64,000 nt of DNA from Roseimicrobium sp. ORNL1 (GTDB lineage Bacteria > Verrucomicrobiota > Verrucomicrobiia > Verrucomicrobiales > Verrucomicrobiaceae): the NCBI RefSeq assembly GCF_011044495.1, contig NZ_CP049143.1:6510001-6574000 (forward strand), in the 5' to 3' direction. The notes below the pieces were generated by a model. That model was not told the DNA's origin. It searched no databases and was given only the letters and a program-made list of their open reading frames with translations. How positions within the stretch are numbered: the stretch's first letter is position 1; each line of letters opens with the position of its first letter. Of the stretch, positions 18,347 through 30,367 are shown piece by piece. A program made the translations under genes and the position numbers.

Positions 18347-19348
18347 ATGCAGTACTTGAACATACGTGTCTCTTCTCTCCGGAGCCCCGCATTCGTGGCG
18401 GCGGAACTCGCACAACGGGGAGCGTGGTTGAGCATCACTTCCTACTGCATCGAGCAGGAGAATGGCGGGCGCATCCCGGGATGCCGGCACTGGACGGACC
18501 GCCAGATGCTCCAGTTGTGCGGGCTGATGCGAGAGGACCTCGCTGGCGCCTGCGGCCTGTGGTCGTGGGATGGCGATGACCTCGTGGTAGCGGACTATCC
18601 CCTGGAGCAGGAGCAAACCTGGCAGGCCAAACGCGAGGCGGGACGCAAGGGTGGAGCCTCCACCTCCGAGGCCAAGGTCGCGGCGGGCCAGGAGAATGGT
18701 CGCAAGGGCGGGAGACCGAGGAAGGATGCCTCCACGCTTCCAAGCAGCAGGAACCCAAACAAAACCCAAGCAGAAACCCAACGGAAGGGAATGGGAAAGG
18801 AAGAGAAAGAGGAAGGGAACAAAAGGAAAAGGAATGAAAAGGAAGATCCAGCTTCTTCCTCTCCTCCTTCGGAGTGCGAGGGGGCAGAGAGTTTGGTTTT
18901 GAATGATGATGATGATGCTTCCTCTTCAAGTTCGGAGAGAGAACACCGGTCGCCCGGAGACCCTCGTTTCCACTCCATCACCCAGCGATGTGGCGATACC
19001 TTCCACGCTGCCCTGGGCATGGAGTACAGCTTTCAGGGAGGCAAGGACGGCAGCGCCCTGAAGCGCTTCCTGGAGAACAACGGGAACGTAAGCGCGGAGG
19101 ACTTCCTCAACGTCTGGACGCAGGCCCTCCGCCGGACACGCGAGGACCCCTACGCACGCCACTGCTCCCAGGCCGGCAGCATCCACGGCCTCTGCACCCG
19201 CTGGAATGACGTGCGCCTCGAACTGCAACGCCCAGCAACCGCGAAAAAAAGTACGCACGAGGAACGCTTCCAGCGCTCCGGTGAAATCCCGACGGATGTC
19301 TCGATGGCCAAAGTTCGGATATACCGACTATCGGATGCGGACGAATGA
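18347..19348 (+). CDS. Hypothetical protein with basic, low-complexity linker (possible DNA-binding or replication-type protein)
   Basis: 333 residues. The N-terminal 90 residues are compact (AWLSITSYCIEQENGGRIPG, WTDRQMLQLCGL), resembling the winged-helix start of phage-type replication proteins. A Lys/Gly/Arg stretch follows (GRKGG twice, RKGGRPRKD, AT-hook-like), then a long charged linker rich in Lys/Glu and a DDDDASSSSSEREH run. A C-terminal globular part contains YSFQGGKDGSALKRFLENNG. I recognise no exact family. The architecture suggests nucleic-acid binding and a phage or plasmid origin, but this is inference. Confidence 0.6.
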   Translation: MQYLNIRVSSLRSPAFVAAELAQRGAWLSITSYCIEQENGGRIPGCRHWTDRQMLQLCGLMREDLAGACGLWSWDGDDLVVADYPLEQEQTWQAKREAGRKGGASTSEAKVAAGQENGRKGGRPRKDASTLPSSRNPNKTQAETQRKGMGKEEKEEGNKRKRNEKEDPASSSPPSECEGAESLVLNDDDDASSSSSEREHRSPGDPRFHSITQRCGDTFHAALGMEYSFQGGKDGSALKRFLENNGNVSAEDFLNVWTQALRRTREDPYARHCSQAGSIHGLCTRWNDVRLELQRPATAKKSTHEERFQRSGEIPTDVSMAKVRIYRLSDADE

Positions 19349-19562
19349 CTTTCTGCCACTTGGTTGTGAAGTCCAAAAGTGCAGGGCTTGGAGGATGACA
19401 CACGTTTGCCTACTACGAATTGTTCGTCCCGACCAGGAAAGGCGGTGGCTCGATTATCATTCCGAGATCAGACTCGCCCTCGTTGGTGGGCGACTCATAC
19501 CAGGGCGAGTTGGAAACAGGTCTTCAACGCGACGAACTTACCCAGCGTGTTGCGGCAGGCCC

Positions 19563-19876
19563 AAGGAGTGGGGACATTCCTGTCCCCATGGAAGCGCGAA
19601 CGGAGTCATGGGAGGTAGAATGCCCCCAGAGGTGAAAGGGCGTCTCGCAGGGAGCGGCACTAGCCTAGTGCCGGCGGTGGGCAAATAAGGTGCGGAGCCT
19701 TTCTCTTCGAAGCTGTAAGGACGTTTCCAAGCTGCTCGCGTGGCGACGCTGTATATGACGGCACTAGGCTAGTGCCGCTCCCTGCGAAGCAGTCGCCTCG
19801 TTTACACGAAGGGAGCTGTTGAGAGTTTGAAGGTGTAGTTCGTGCTTCCATGGGGACAGGAATGTCCCCACTCCTT
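19563..19876. repeat. Outer arms of a composite inverted repeat (GGGGACATTCCTGTCCCC family)
   Basis: The arms 19563-19601 and 19838-19876 are reverse complements over 39 bases with one mismatch. Each contains the palindromic core GGGGACATTCCTGTCCCC. Related copies lie at 16339, 16448, 45999 and 57414. The element encloses a second, different inverted repeat. Confidence 0.8.
19645..19787. repeat. Inner arms of the composite repeat (GCACTAGCCTAGTGC family)
   Basis: The arms 19645-19673 and 19759-19787 are perfect 29-base reverse complements. Each is itself near-palindromic around CTAG (GGCACTAGCCTAGTGCC) and carries an outer tag GCTCCCTGCGA. Further copies lie at 46298-46320 and 57495-57523. 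The resulting figure, palindromes within an inverted repeat, is typical of REP/BIME-like elements. Confidence 0.8.
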
Positions 19877-20009
19877 GATCCACTGCCTCTCTCAAAGGCA
19901 CGAGCAAAGTGCCTGTGCGTCTCTGCCTGCTTTGCGTCGAAGTGCGCCACGCCGGGACACATCATCCTACCCTGCCGCCCTACAACGTCGGCCTCTTGGC
20001 TCCCACACC

Positions 20010-21275
20010 CTACGACGGCCCACCTTTCGCCGCTGGTACTGGCGGCTTGGTCGCGGTGGAGTCGGACTTGGCCATGCCGACGGCTTCGGTCTTGCCATCG
20101 ATCACCGGGTCCACGCGTGCGCCATCGGCGGGGAAGGGAATGGGCGTGAGACAGAGAACGTCCCCTTCCTTGGGGGCCTTCGGAGCATTGGCGGCGATGA
20201 TGATTCGTTTCTCATCACTCACGAGCGGCTCCACAATCATGCGGCGCAACGTGTTCTTGGGGGAGATGAGGATGATTTCATTTCCTGCGCGCACGGCGCT
20301 GCGAGGAATCACATAGACTTCCTTCAAGGTTTCGCCGGTGATCTCCGCTTCCACGAACTGGCCCACCTTGAGTGGAGGGAGGCCATCGCTACGCTTGGCA
20401 TACGGGTCGTCTACCTGGGCCACGGCAATGATCTGGCGGGTGCTGGCGTCCATGGCGCCTTCCACACGGACGATGCGTCCCTTCCACGAAGCGAGTTTGC
20501 CATTCACCACAGCATTGAGGCGGACCTCAGCGTGAGAGGTCGCGGGAGTCTCTGAGCCATCGCGATAGTTCTCCGGCAGTGAGAGGAACCGCATGCCTCG
20601 CTCCGGCAGGGGCAGGCGGATCTCCACGTAGTCGACGGCGAATACCTTGGCGAGTTGCGTGCCTGTGGTGACGAGCTGGCCTACGTCCACGAGCTGTTCC
20701 AGCACCTGCCCGGCGAAGGGCGCGCGGATGGTGGTGCGCTCGAGGTCACGCTCGGCCTTCAGGACCTGGGCCTTTGCTGACGCGACATCGGCATTCGCTT
20801 TGGCCACGTGGGGTTTGCGCGTGACCAGTGCGTTCGGTTCACCCGTGCGGCCCAGCGCCTTCCAGTTTTCCAGCGCCTGCTCGGCCTTGGCCAACTCCTC
20901 GGCGAGGACGGACTCCGCCTGGGCCACCGCCGCTTGTGCCACGACCACGGCGGTCTCATAGTCCACGGGGTCGAGTTTCATCAGCACCTCACCCTTTTCG
21001 AAAAAGCCACCCGGTTTGAAGTTGGCACTCGTCTCCACGATCTTTGCCGAGACTTCAGGCAACAGCGTGGTCTGGGTGCGCGGCTGGACCATGCCCTGTG
21101 AGGTGACGATCACGGGGTAGGAAGTCCTCTTGAGCCGGGTGCCCTCCACCTGCACCAGCACCGGGCGCACCTCCTGCATCTTGGTCTCCGGGCGAGTCAC
21201 AAGCAGCCGCCATGTGCCCGCGCCGGAAACGGCCAGGATGACAATGGGAAGGATGACACGCAGGAAGCGAATCAT
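20010..21275 (-). CDS. RND-type efflux periplasmic adaptor (membrane fusion protein)
   Basis: 421 residues. An N-terminal membrane anchor (FLRVILPIVILAVSGAGTW) is followed by the lipoyl/barrel-sandwich halves (TLLPEVSAKIVETSANFKPG and RTTIRAPFAGQVLEQLVDVG). A coiled-coil hairpin rich in Ala/Glu/Lys lies between them (about 115-175), then beta-barrel and membrane-proximal domains (LKVGQFVEAEITGE). It would link an inner-membrane pump to the outer-membrane channel encoded just upstream. No pump gene follows; the next gene downstream is on the other strand and unrelated. The C-terminus has a Lys/Pro/Ala tail of about 45 residues not usual for the family. Confidence 0.9.
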   Translation of the reverse strand: MIRFLRVILPIVILAVSGAGTWRLLVTRPETKMQEVRPVLVQVEGTRLKRTSYPVIVTSQGMVQPRTQTTLLPEVSAKIVETSANFKPGGFFEKGEVLMKLDPVDYETAVVVAQAAVAQAESVLAEELAKAEQALENWKALGRTGEPNALVTRKPHVAKANADVASAKAQVLKAERDLERTTIRAPFAGQVLEQLVDVGQLVTTGTQLAKVFAVDYVEIRLPLPERGMRFLSLPENYRDGSETPATSHAEVRLNAVVNGKLASWKGRIVRVEGAMDASTRQIIAVAQVDDPYAKRSDGLPPLKVGQFVEAEITGETLKEVYVIPRSAVRAGNEIILISPKNTLRRMIVEPLVSDEKRIIIAANAPKAPKEGDVLCLTPIPFPADGARVDPVIDGKTEAVGMAKSDSTATKPPVPAAKGGPS

Positions 21276-21393
21276 GCAGGGTGCGAATGAAATGAGCGGG
21301 GGCGAGCCGGGACACCAAGCGTCTCACACAATGAGACAGCATGCGAGGGAAATTGGACGGAGGAAAGAACCGCCGTAGAGGGGTGAAGTTGCC

Positions 21394-22839
21394 TCAAAAG
21401 TCTCCGCCCAATGCGAGGTGGAGGTCGGCGCGATTGCGCAGGCGCTGCGCCCTGACGACGGCGAGGGCGCTGCGTGCATCGAAGACACGTTGCTGGGCAT
21501 CGAGCAGAGTCAGTATATCCACCAAACCACGCTCATACTGACCGGTGGCAAGCTGCACCGAGCGGGCTGCCTCCGTGGAGGCGCGCTCCAGCGCGGCTTC
21601 CTGCTCCAGAAGGTAAGCCTCTGCCGACAGGGCCGATTCCACCTCCTTGAAGGCAGTGGTGGCGGTGCTGGCATAGAGCGCCAGTACCTCGTCATAACGC
21701 GCGCGGGCAAGATCCACATTGGCCTTGATGCGGCCTCCCTGGAACACCTGCTGCGCGACATTCCCCGCAACGGTCCAAATCACCGAGCCTTGATCAAAGA
21801 GGAAGCTGAGATCCTCCGTGCTGAGGCCGGTGCCTCCGGTGAGATTGAAGCTGGGAAGGAAGGCCTTCTTCGCGGCGCTCTCCTCACGCAGGGAAGACTC
21901 CAGACGGCGCTCCGCGGCGCGGATATCCGGGCGGCGCAGCAACACTTCGGAAGGCAGACCGGCAGGCACGGCGCGCTTCACCGTGGGGAGCGCTGACAGG
22001 CCCGGCTCCTTCCCTCCTGGATAAGCACCCAGAAGCACCTCGAGCAGACGCCGTGCTTCATCAGAGGCGCGTTTGCGAAGGGCGAGAGACTCCTCCGCAC
22101 GGGCGAGGTCCGCGCGGCTCAGGCTCACATCCAGCGCAGCGCGATCCGAGTCCAGACCACGCTCCAGTTGCCGCTCGACGATCTGCAAATGCGTGCGGCG
22201 GGTCTTCACGTTCTCGTCCGCGAGCCGCACCTGTTCCTTGGACTCGACCAACGTCACGGCGGCCTTCACGACATTCGCCGCCAGGGAAAGTTTCGCGGCA
22301 TGGAGGTCTTCGGCGGCAGCTTCAGCATCGGCCACAGCAGCGCCACGCTGATCCTTGATGCGGCCCCAGAAGTCCACCTCCCAGCTCACATCGAGACCAA
22401 GTTCGAAGCGATTGCTCCTCTGCCCCACGCCCACGAACCGCTGGCCGCTGGCGCTCTGGTTGCGGCGTCCATTGAAGTCCGTCGCGACCTGCGGCCAGAG
22501 ATCCGCACCGGCGATGCGCACCTGGGCGCGTGCCTGCGACACCCGGGCCCCCGTCGCGCGCAGGTCCGGGTTCCGGGCAATGGCTTCATCCACCAGTCGC
22601 GTCAGCTCTCCACTGCCAAAGTCCCCCAGCCAACCTGTTGCGGCCTTGGCCGGTATCTTCGGAGCGCCAGACCACTTGCCCGGCACGGACTGCTCATGCG
22701 CGGTGAGATCACCTTCCTTGCGCCCCTTGCCCCAGGTGTCCCGGATGGCGCAGCCGGAAAAGGCAAATGAACAGGAAACGGCACAGCAAAGCTGGGCAAG
22801 ACGTGGATGAAGGACTTTGGTGAAGCGTGGGAGCGCCAT
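21394..22839 (-). CDS. Outer-membrane efflux lipoprotein (TolC/NodT-type)
   Basis: 481 residues, close to the usual length. The signal peptide ends in a lipobox (FAFSGC), as in NodT/OprM-type factors. The two structural repeats are visible: NPDLRATGARVSQARAQVRIAG in the first half and RRPDIRAAERRLESS in the second, each opening a long helical hairpin. The protein forms the outer-membrane and periplasmic tunnel of a tripartite exporter. It begins 7 bases after the stop of the preceding lipoprotein gene and is followed by the adaptor gene, so the three are co-transcribed. Confidence 0.92.
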   Translation of the reverse strand: MALPRFTKVLHPRLAQLCCAVSCSFAFSGCAIRDTWGKGRKEGDLTAHEQSVPGKWSGAPKIPAKAATGWLGDFGSGELTRLVDEAIARNPDLRATGARVSQARAQVRIAGADLWPQVATDFNGRRNQSASGQRFVGVGQRSNRFELGLDVSWEVDFWGRIKDQRGAAVADAEAAAEDLHAAKLSLAANVVKAAVTLVESKEQVRLADENVKTRRTHLQIVERQLERGLDSDRAALDVSLSRADLARAEESLALRKRASDEARRLLEVLLGAYPGGKEPGLSALPTVKRAVPAGLPSEVLLRRPDIRAAERRLESSLREESAAKKAFLPSFNLTGGTGLSTEDLSFLFDQGSVIWTVAGNVAQQVFQGGRIKANVDLARARYDEVLALYASTATTAFKEVESALSAEAYLLEQEAALERASTEAARSVQLATGQYERGLVDILTLLDAQQRVFDARSALAVVRAQRLRNRADLHLALGGDF

Positions 22840-22846
22840 CGGTCGG

Positions 22847-23368
22847 TCAGGGCTTCTTCAGCTCGGGATCATTCACGTAGTTGCCCTCGAGGCGTTCGAC
22901 GTGCTCCACGTCATAGCCACTGGCGGTCTTGGTCAGCTTGTACCGGTGCCTTTCGTACTGCGTCTTGTACGCCCAGCCGGCAATCGCCTGGAAGGAATCA
23001 CCGCTACCGCGCTTGAGTTCCGCAATCTGAATCGTCACCGGCGAAAGGCCACTCCGGGGATCGATGATGATCTTGTCAGGCTCACGCATGGTGAGCACGT
23101 CGCCGTGGATGAAGGTGAGCTTCAGGTCATCCATGCGACGGGTAAAGTCGGTGCTGGTGCTCTTGAGCTTCACCCCTTTGACCACGGTGTAGACCTTGGA
23201 GGCTTCCGGCTGCAACGGAGGAAGGGTCTTGATGACGTAGCGCACGACGGCCTCGCCCTCGGGGCCCTCGTAGTCATCCAAAGAAATCTTCCCCGGCTCG
23301 CTGGAATCACACGAGGCAAGGAAGGCGGCAAAAAGAAGCAGGGAGGCGGCTCGGAACAGGCGGGACAT
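22847..23368 (-). CDS. Putative lipoprotein of the efflux operon
   Basis: About 173 residues from the ATG at 23368, which gives a compact signal peptide with lipobox FLASC; upstream in-frame starts would lengthen it without reason. The mature part is small and beta-rich with many charged residues, and no family is recognised. It lies 72 bases after treY and 7 bases before the TolC-type gene. It could be an accessory of the exporter or an unrelated envelope protein. Confidence 0.65.
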   Translation of the reverse strand: MSRLFRAASLLLFAAFLASCDSSEPGKISLDDYEGPEGEAVVRYVIKTLPPLQPEASKVYTVVKGVKLKSTSTDFTRRMDDLKLTFIHGDVLTMREPDKIIIDPRSGLSPVTIQIAELKRGSGDSFQAIAGWAYKTQYERHRYKLTKTASGYDVEHVERLEGNYVNDPELKKP

Positions 23369-23440
23369 GAAGACAGGGATGCTCCACGGTGAGTGGCCCC
23401 TGCGCAAGCGTCAACGCGGGCCACGCGCCAGATGCCCCGT

Positions 23441-26254
23441 CTAGCGAGCCTCCCCGCCCGGCACCAGCACCGCAAAAGGCAAGTCGGCGAAGAGGTCCGC
23501 CAGAGGGAGGGAACCCGCCTCGGTGGCATGCTCCCGTCCCGTGAAAACGTCCCTCCACCCCCCGGAAGAAGGCACCTGTGGCAGGCTGAGCGTCGTGTCT
23601 TTCCAGCAGGGGCCCACGGGTGGGAAGCCCAGGACCCGGGTCGTGCGCGGCACCGCTACCACCATTTCCACCTCTGGGGTCGCACGATGGAAGGCGAGGC
23701 AGCGGTCCGCATGCGTCCCTTGGGCACTTAGGGACTCATAGGTCCCTGTCGTGAAGAGGGTGGAATGTAAGCGCCGCAGTTGCAGGAGCTGTTGGCTCAC
23801 GAAGAGCTTGATGCGACCGTCCCGCCAGCTTGCCAGTAGGTCGCTGGGAGAGACGCCGGCGAGCGCGCCGAGGGCTTGTTGCCGGACGGCATAGTCCACC
23901 GGTCGGCGATTGTCCGGATCCACGAGGCTGAAGTCCCACAGCTCCGTGCCCTGATAAAAATCCGGCACCCCGGGAGTCGTGAGTTTGAGCACGGCCTGGG
24001 AGAGTGAATTCACCGCGCCGAGTTGCGCAATCTCTGCCGCCATCGGCTCAAACAAGGAAGGGAAGCGGTTCTTGGAACCCGGTGCAAGGATGCGCTCAAC
24101 GAATGCCGCCACGGCCTTGTCCCAGGCTTCGTTGGGGTCAATCCAGCTGCTGTTGACCTTCGCCTCATGCAGGGACTTGATCATGTACTCCTGGAGGCGC
24201 TTCACATAGTCGGCGCGCTCTTCATCACTCATGGGATGCAGTGGCCAGGAGCCCAGGAGGGTCTGGTAGAGGAAGTATTCCTCATTGGCATCAGGCGCCA
24301 TCATGCCATCCAGCGTTTCCTGGTGCTTGCGATTGACCGTATGCCACTTGCGCACGGCGTGGGACCACTCCACGGGCATCTCGCTCAGGGCAAGAATGCG
24401 CGCCCGCACGTCCTCTGACCTCTTCGTATCATGCGTGGAGGTGGCGAGAAGATTTCCCGGCCACTCAGCCTGCCGCGCGGTGCACTGCTTGTGGAAGGAC
24501 TCCAATGGCGCCTCGAAGATGCCCGGATTCCCGCCCACTTCATTCAGGGCGACGAGGCGGTTGTACACATAGAAGGCCGTGTCCTCCACGCCCTTGGCCA
24601 TGATGGGTCCGGTGCACTGCTGGAACTTCACGACAAAGTCACGGCGCACTTCTTCATCCAGTGGATGGGTACTCTCCGCAAGAGGCAGCAGAACGATGCG
24701 GATGAACTCAAACACCGACCGCTCCAGCGCCGGATTCCTCCGGCGCGCCTGCGCAATGGCTTGTGAGATGACGGTGGCATCCGCATCCTGCACCGGACTC
24801 TCGGGATCGATGTACGAGCGATACACCGGAAAGCTGGCAATCACCTCGCGGATGGCCGTGGTGAGCGCGTTCACGGTGAAATCCCGGTACCACCGGTGGC
24901 TCTCCGCGAGGCGACTGAGCATCATGCCGAGCACGTTCACCTCGCTCGCCATGGTGAGCTGCATGATGAGGCGCTTGCTCTGGCAGACGATCTCCCGGTA
25001 ATCCATGTGGTCCCCGAGGAACTTCTCGTAACACTGCGTGAGCCTTCGTTCACCTGTGCGATCCACCAGCGCATTCATGACCTGGATGGCGAATTCATAG
25101 CCCGTGGTGCCGTCTGTCTGCCAGCCTGCGCGCAGCTTCTCGCCCGCGCCGAGAATCTTCTCCACGAACACCCAGCCTGGCGTCTTCCCGCCAGTGGCCT
25201 CGGTGATTTTCTGGCGCAACGTCTCCAGGTATTGCGCCGGACGCGCCAGGCCGTCGATGTGATCGATGCGTACACCGTCGAGGCTGCCGTCCGCGAAGAG
25301 CTCCAGCAGCAGCCGGTGCGTGGAATCAAAGACCTCCGGCAGTTCCACGCGAATGGCAGCCAGCGAATTCACATCAAAGAACCGCCGGTAGTTGATCTCC
25401 TCCGCAGCCACACGCCAGTAGCTGAGCCGGTAGGGCTGCTCCGAGATGAGCGCATCGAGACGGTCCAGGTTCTTCGGGTCATGTCCATCCTGCCACTCCT
25501 CCACCGCCGACTGGATGGCATTCTTCACCACGGCATCCGTTTCGCACAGGCGTGCAAGCCTCTCGCGAATGATGCGCTTCTCCCGCGTGCGCTCAGCGAG
25601 CTTCGCAGGCTCCGTCTGGGCACGGGAGGGCAGGTTCTCAAGCGCCGTGATGATGCTGCGCAGTTCATCCGGGGCCTCAGCCTCGCCAAGGATCTCGGCA
25701 GCGCGATGCAGCAAAGGTCGGGAAGTGCGCGCCGCGATGGGCAGCACAGCACCCGGGCACTCCAGTGAAAAGGTCCCGTCTTCAAACTTCAGCCGCAGTT
25801 CCCCTCGTTCGAGCACCCGCCCATATTGATCGCCTAGAATAGGCAGCAGCACCTTGTTCTCCAGTGCGGGTTTGAGCGGATGCCACTCCACATCGAAGTA
25901 GTCGGCATAGGGGGATGCCGGGCCATTCTCCAGCACATTCATCCACCACTCATTGTTGGGATCACTGATGCCCATGTGATTGGGCACGAAATCCACAATG
26001 AGACCCATACCGTTGCGGTGCAGTTCTGCGACCAGCGCGTCATACTCCTCCCGCGTGCCAATCTCCGGGTTGAGTGCATTGTGGTCCGCCACGTCGTAGC
26101 CATGCAGGCTGCCGGGGCTCGCGCGAAACAACGGGGAAGCATACACGTGGCTCACGCCCAGCGCATGCAGGTACGGCACCAGTGCCAGGGCATCCCGAAA
26201 TGTGAAACCCTGATGAAACTGCAGACGGTAGGTGGCGAGGAGGGCTGGCTTCAT
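23441..26254 (-). CDS. treY: Maltooligosyltrehalose synthase
   Basis: 937 residues, GH13 family. It isomerises the reducing-end alpha-1,4 bond of maltodextrins to the alpha,alpha-1,1 bond of trehalose. Motifs seen: LLATYRLQFHQGFTF at the start, IVDFVPNHMG (GH13 region I), GVRIDHIDGL (nucleophile Asp), VFVEKILG (acid/base Glu) and STHDTKRSEDVRARI. The C-terminal FADLPFAVLVPG matches the TreY end. The normal partner TreZ, which releases trehalose, is not within the window. The gene is divergent from treS-maltokinase across about 290 bases, in which I see no confident promoter. Confidence 0.95.
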   Translation of the reverse strand: MKPALLATYRLQFHQGFTFRDALALVPYLHALGVSHVYASPLFRASPGSLHGYDVADHNALNPEIGTREEYDALVAELHRNGMGLIVDFVPNHMGISDPNNEWWMNVLENGPASPYADYFDVEWHPLKPALENKVLLPILGDQYGRVLERGELRLKFEDGTFSLECPGAVLPIAARTSRPLLHRAAEILGEAEAPDELRSIITALENLPSRAQTEPAKLAERTREKRIIRERLARLCETDAVVKNAIQSAVEEWQDGHDPKNLDRLDALISEQPYRLSYWRVAAEEINYRRFFDVNSLAAIRVELPEVFDSTHRLLLELFADGSLDGVRIDHIDGLARPAQYLETLRQKITEATGGKTPGWVFVEKILGAGEKLRAGWQTDGTTGYEFAIQVMNALVDRTGERRLTQCYEKFLGDHMDYREIVCQSKRLIMQLTMASEVNVLGMMLSRLAESHRWYRDFTVNALTTAIREVIASFPVYRSYIDPESPVQDADATVISQAIAQARRRNPALERSVFEFIRIVLLPLAESTHPLDEEVRRDFVVKFQQCTGPIMAKGVEDTAFYVYNRLVALNEVGGNPGIFEAPLESFHKQCTARQAEWPGNLLATSTHDTKRSEDVRARILALSEMPVEWSHAVRKWHTVNRKHQETLDGMMAPDANEEYFLYQTLLGSWPLHPMSDEERADYVKRLQEYMIKSLHEAKVNSSWIDPNEAWDKAVAAFVERILAPGSKNRFPSLFEPMAAEIAQLGAVNSLSQAVLKLTTPGVPDFYQGTELWDFSLVDPDNRRPVDYAVRQQALGALAGVSPSDLLASWRDGRIKLFVSQQLLQLRRLHSTLFTTGTYESLSAQGTHADRCLAFHRATPEVEMVVAVPRTTRVLGFPPVGPCWKDTTLSLPQVPSSGGWRDVFTGREHATEAGSLPLADLFADLPFAVLVPGGEAR

Positions 26255-26546
26255 GCACCTGTGATGTAGCCGGGTCCGGTAAGAACCGGGTGTTTCATGC
26301 AGCCAACCCCGGCGGGCTCTGCGAACTTCAAGCAGACGGCGTCAAGCGCAGTACTCTCCCCATGCACCTGCACTTCCCACCCAAAACCGGGCTTCGCTTG
26401 CAGGGAATCGTGTTTCGATATTCCTTCCATCGTTCGTTGTCACATCGACTTTTACGCAACGGGGACACGTGCCATCCCTCACTGCACATCCTTAATCGCG
26501 CTGCACCCCCTTTCCGCGTTCAACCGCTTTCCACCCGCCCCGCCAC

Positions 26547-29765
<3,219 letters not shown>

Positions 29766-29775
29766 CGGGAGGATC

Positions 29776-30069
29776 TCACCGTCGGCGCGTACCAAAATTG
29801 GGACGCCGCCGGTGGTGACGCACCACAAGGATCCGAATGTCGTCACCCACAATCCGAAAGAGAAAATTGTAGGGAAACTTCTGCAAGTTTACGCGCCGTA
29901 TGTCGCGAATCCGAAGGGAATAGGATTCCGGCTCACCGGCTGCCTTGACCATGAAGGCTCGTAGTTCCTCATAGAACTCGTCCGCCAGTTCGCTTCCAGC
30001 GACACGCTCATAATGAGCCATGATCTTGTCAATATCCGAATAAACCTTCGGATGAAGCACAAGCTGCAT
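29776..30069 (-). CDS. RelE/ParE-type toxin
   Basis: 97 residues from the ATG at 30069, which overlaps the antitoxin stop (TGATG). The fold signature is typical of RelE/ParE: LHPKVYSDIDKIMAHYE at the start and INLQKFPYNFLFRI-like and DDIRILVVRHHRRRP segments near the end (sequence reads RRVNLQKFPYNFLFRI). Members either cleave ribosome-bound mRNA or inhibit gyrase; the sequence alone does not decide which. It forms a toxin-antitoxin pair with the gene just upstream and converges with treS, 10 bases away. Confidence 0.85.
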   Translation of the reverse strand: MQLVLHPKVYSDIDKIMAHYERVAGSELADEFYEELRAFMVKAAGEPESYSLRIRDIRRVNLQKFPYNFLFRIVGDDIRILVVRHHRRRPNFGTRRR

Positions 30070-30290
30070 CAACGTCTCCGTGCCGCGATTTTGCGATCAA
30101 GTTCCTCCAGCGAAATACCACGGCTCGGATCCGCATCAAGCTCCGCATCGCGTCGAATCGCCTCCGCGACTCCTTCATCCTCATCTTCGAGAATTGAAGG
30201 CAAGGAATCCAACAAATGAGCTGCAAGCAGAGCTCTTTGTTTTTCTGGGAGGTCCAGTGCAAGGGCCTCAACTTCGGCAATCGTCGCCAT
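30069..30290 (-). CDS. Addiction-module antitoxin
   Basis: 73 residues. The pattern IAEVEALALDLPEKQRALLA followed by HLLDSLPS matches the short antitoxins of the addiction-module (TIGR02574-like) family that partner RelE/ParE toxins. The C-terminal half is charged (EEGVAEAIRRDAELDADP-like) and would wrap the toxin. Its stop overlaps the toxin start, so the two are translationally coupled, with antitoxin first as usual. Confidence 0.85.
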   Translation of the reverse strand: MATIAEVEALALDLPEKQRALLAAHLLDSLPSILEDEDEGVAEAIRRDAELDADPSRGISLEELDRKIAARRR

Positions 30291-30367
30291 ACAGAAAGGC
30301 TACCATTTCCCCGACGTGATGCAAGCAGCGGCGAACCAGCGGCCTTCTCACCACGGGTTTCTTGATC

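Larger units (their letters stand above)
19349..20009. other. Gene-poor stretch with a composite nested inverted repeat
   Basis: No supportable gene lies in these 661 bases. The middle (19563-19876) is a composite of two nested inverted-repeat families, described separately. The flanks 19349-19560 and 19877-20009 contain nothing recognisable. Confidence 0.6.
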
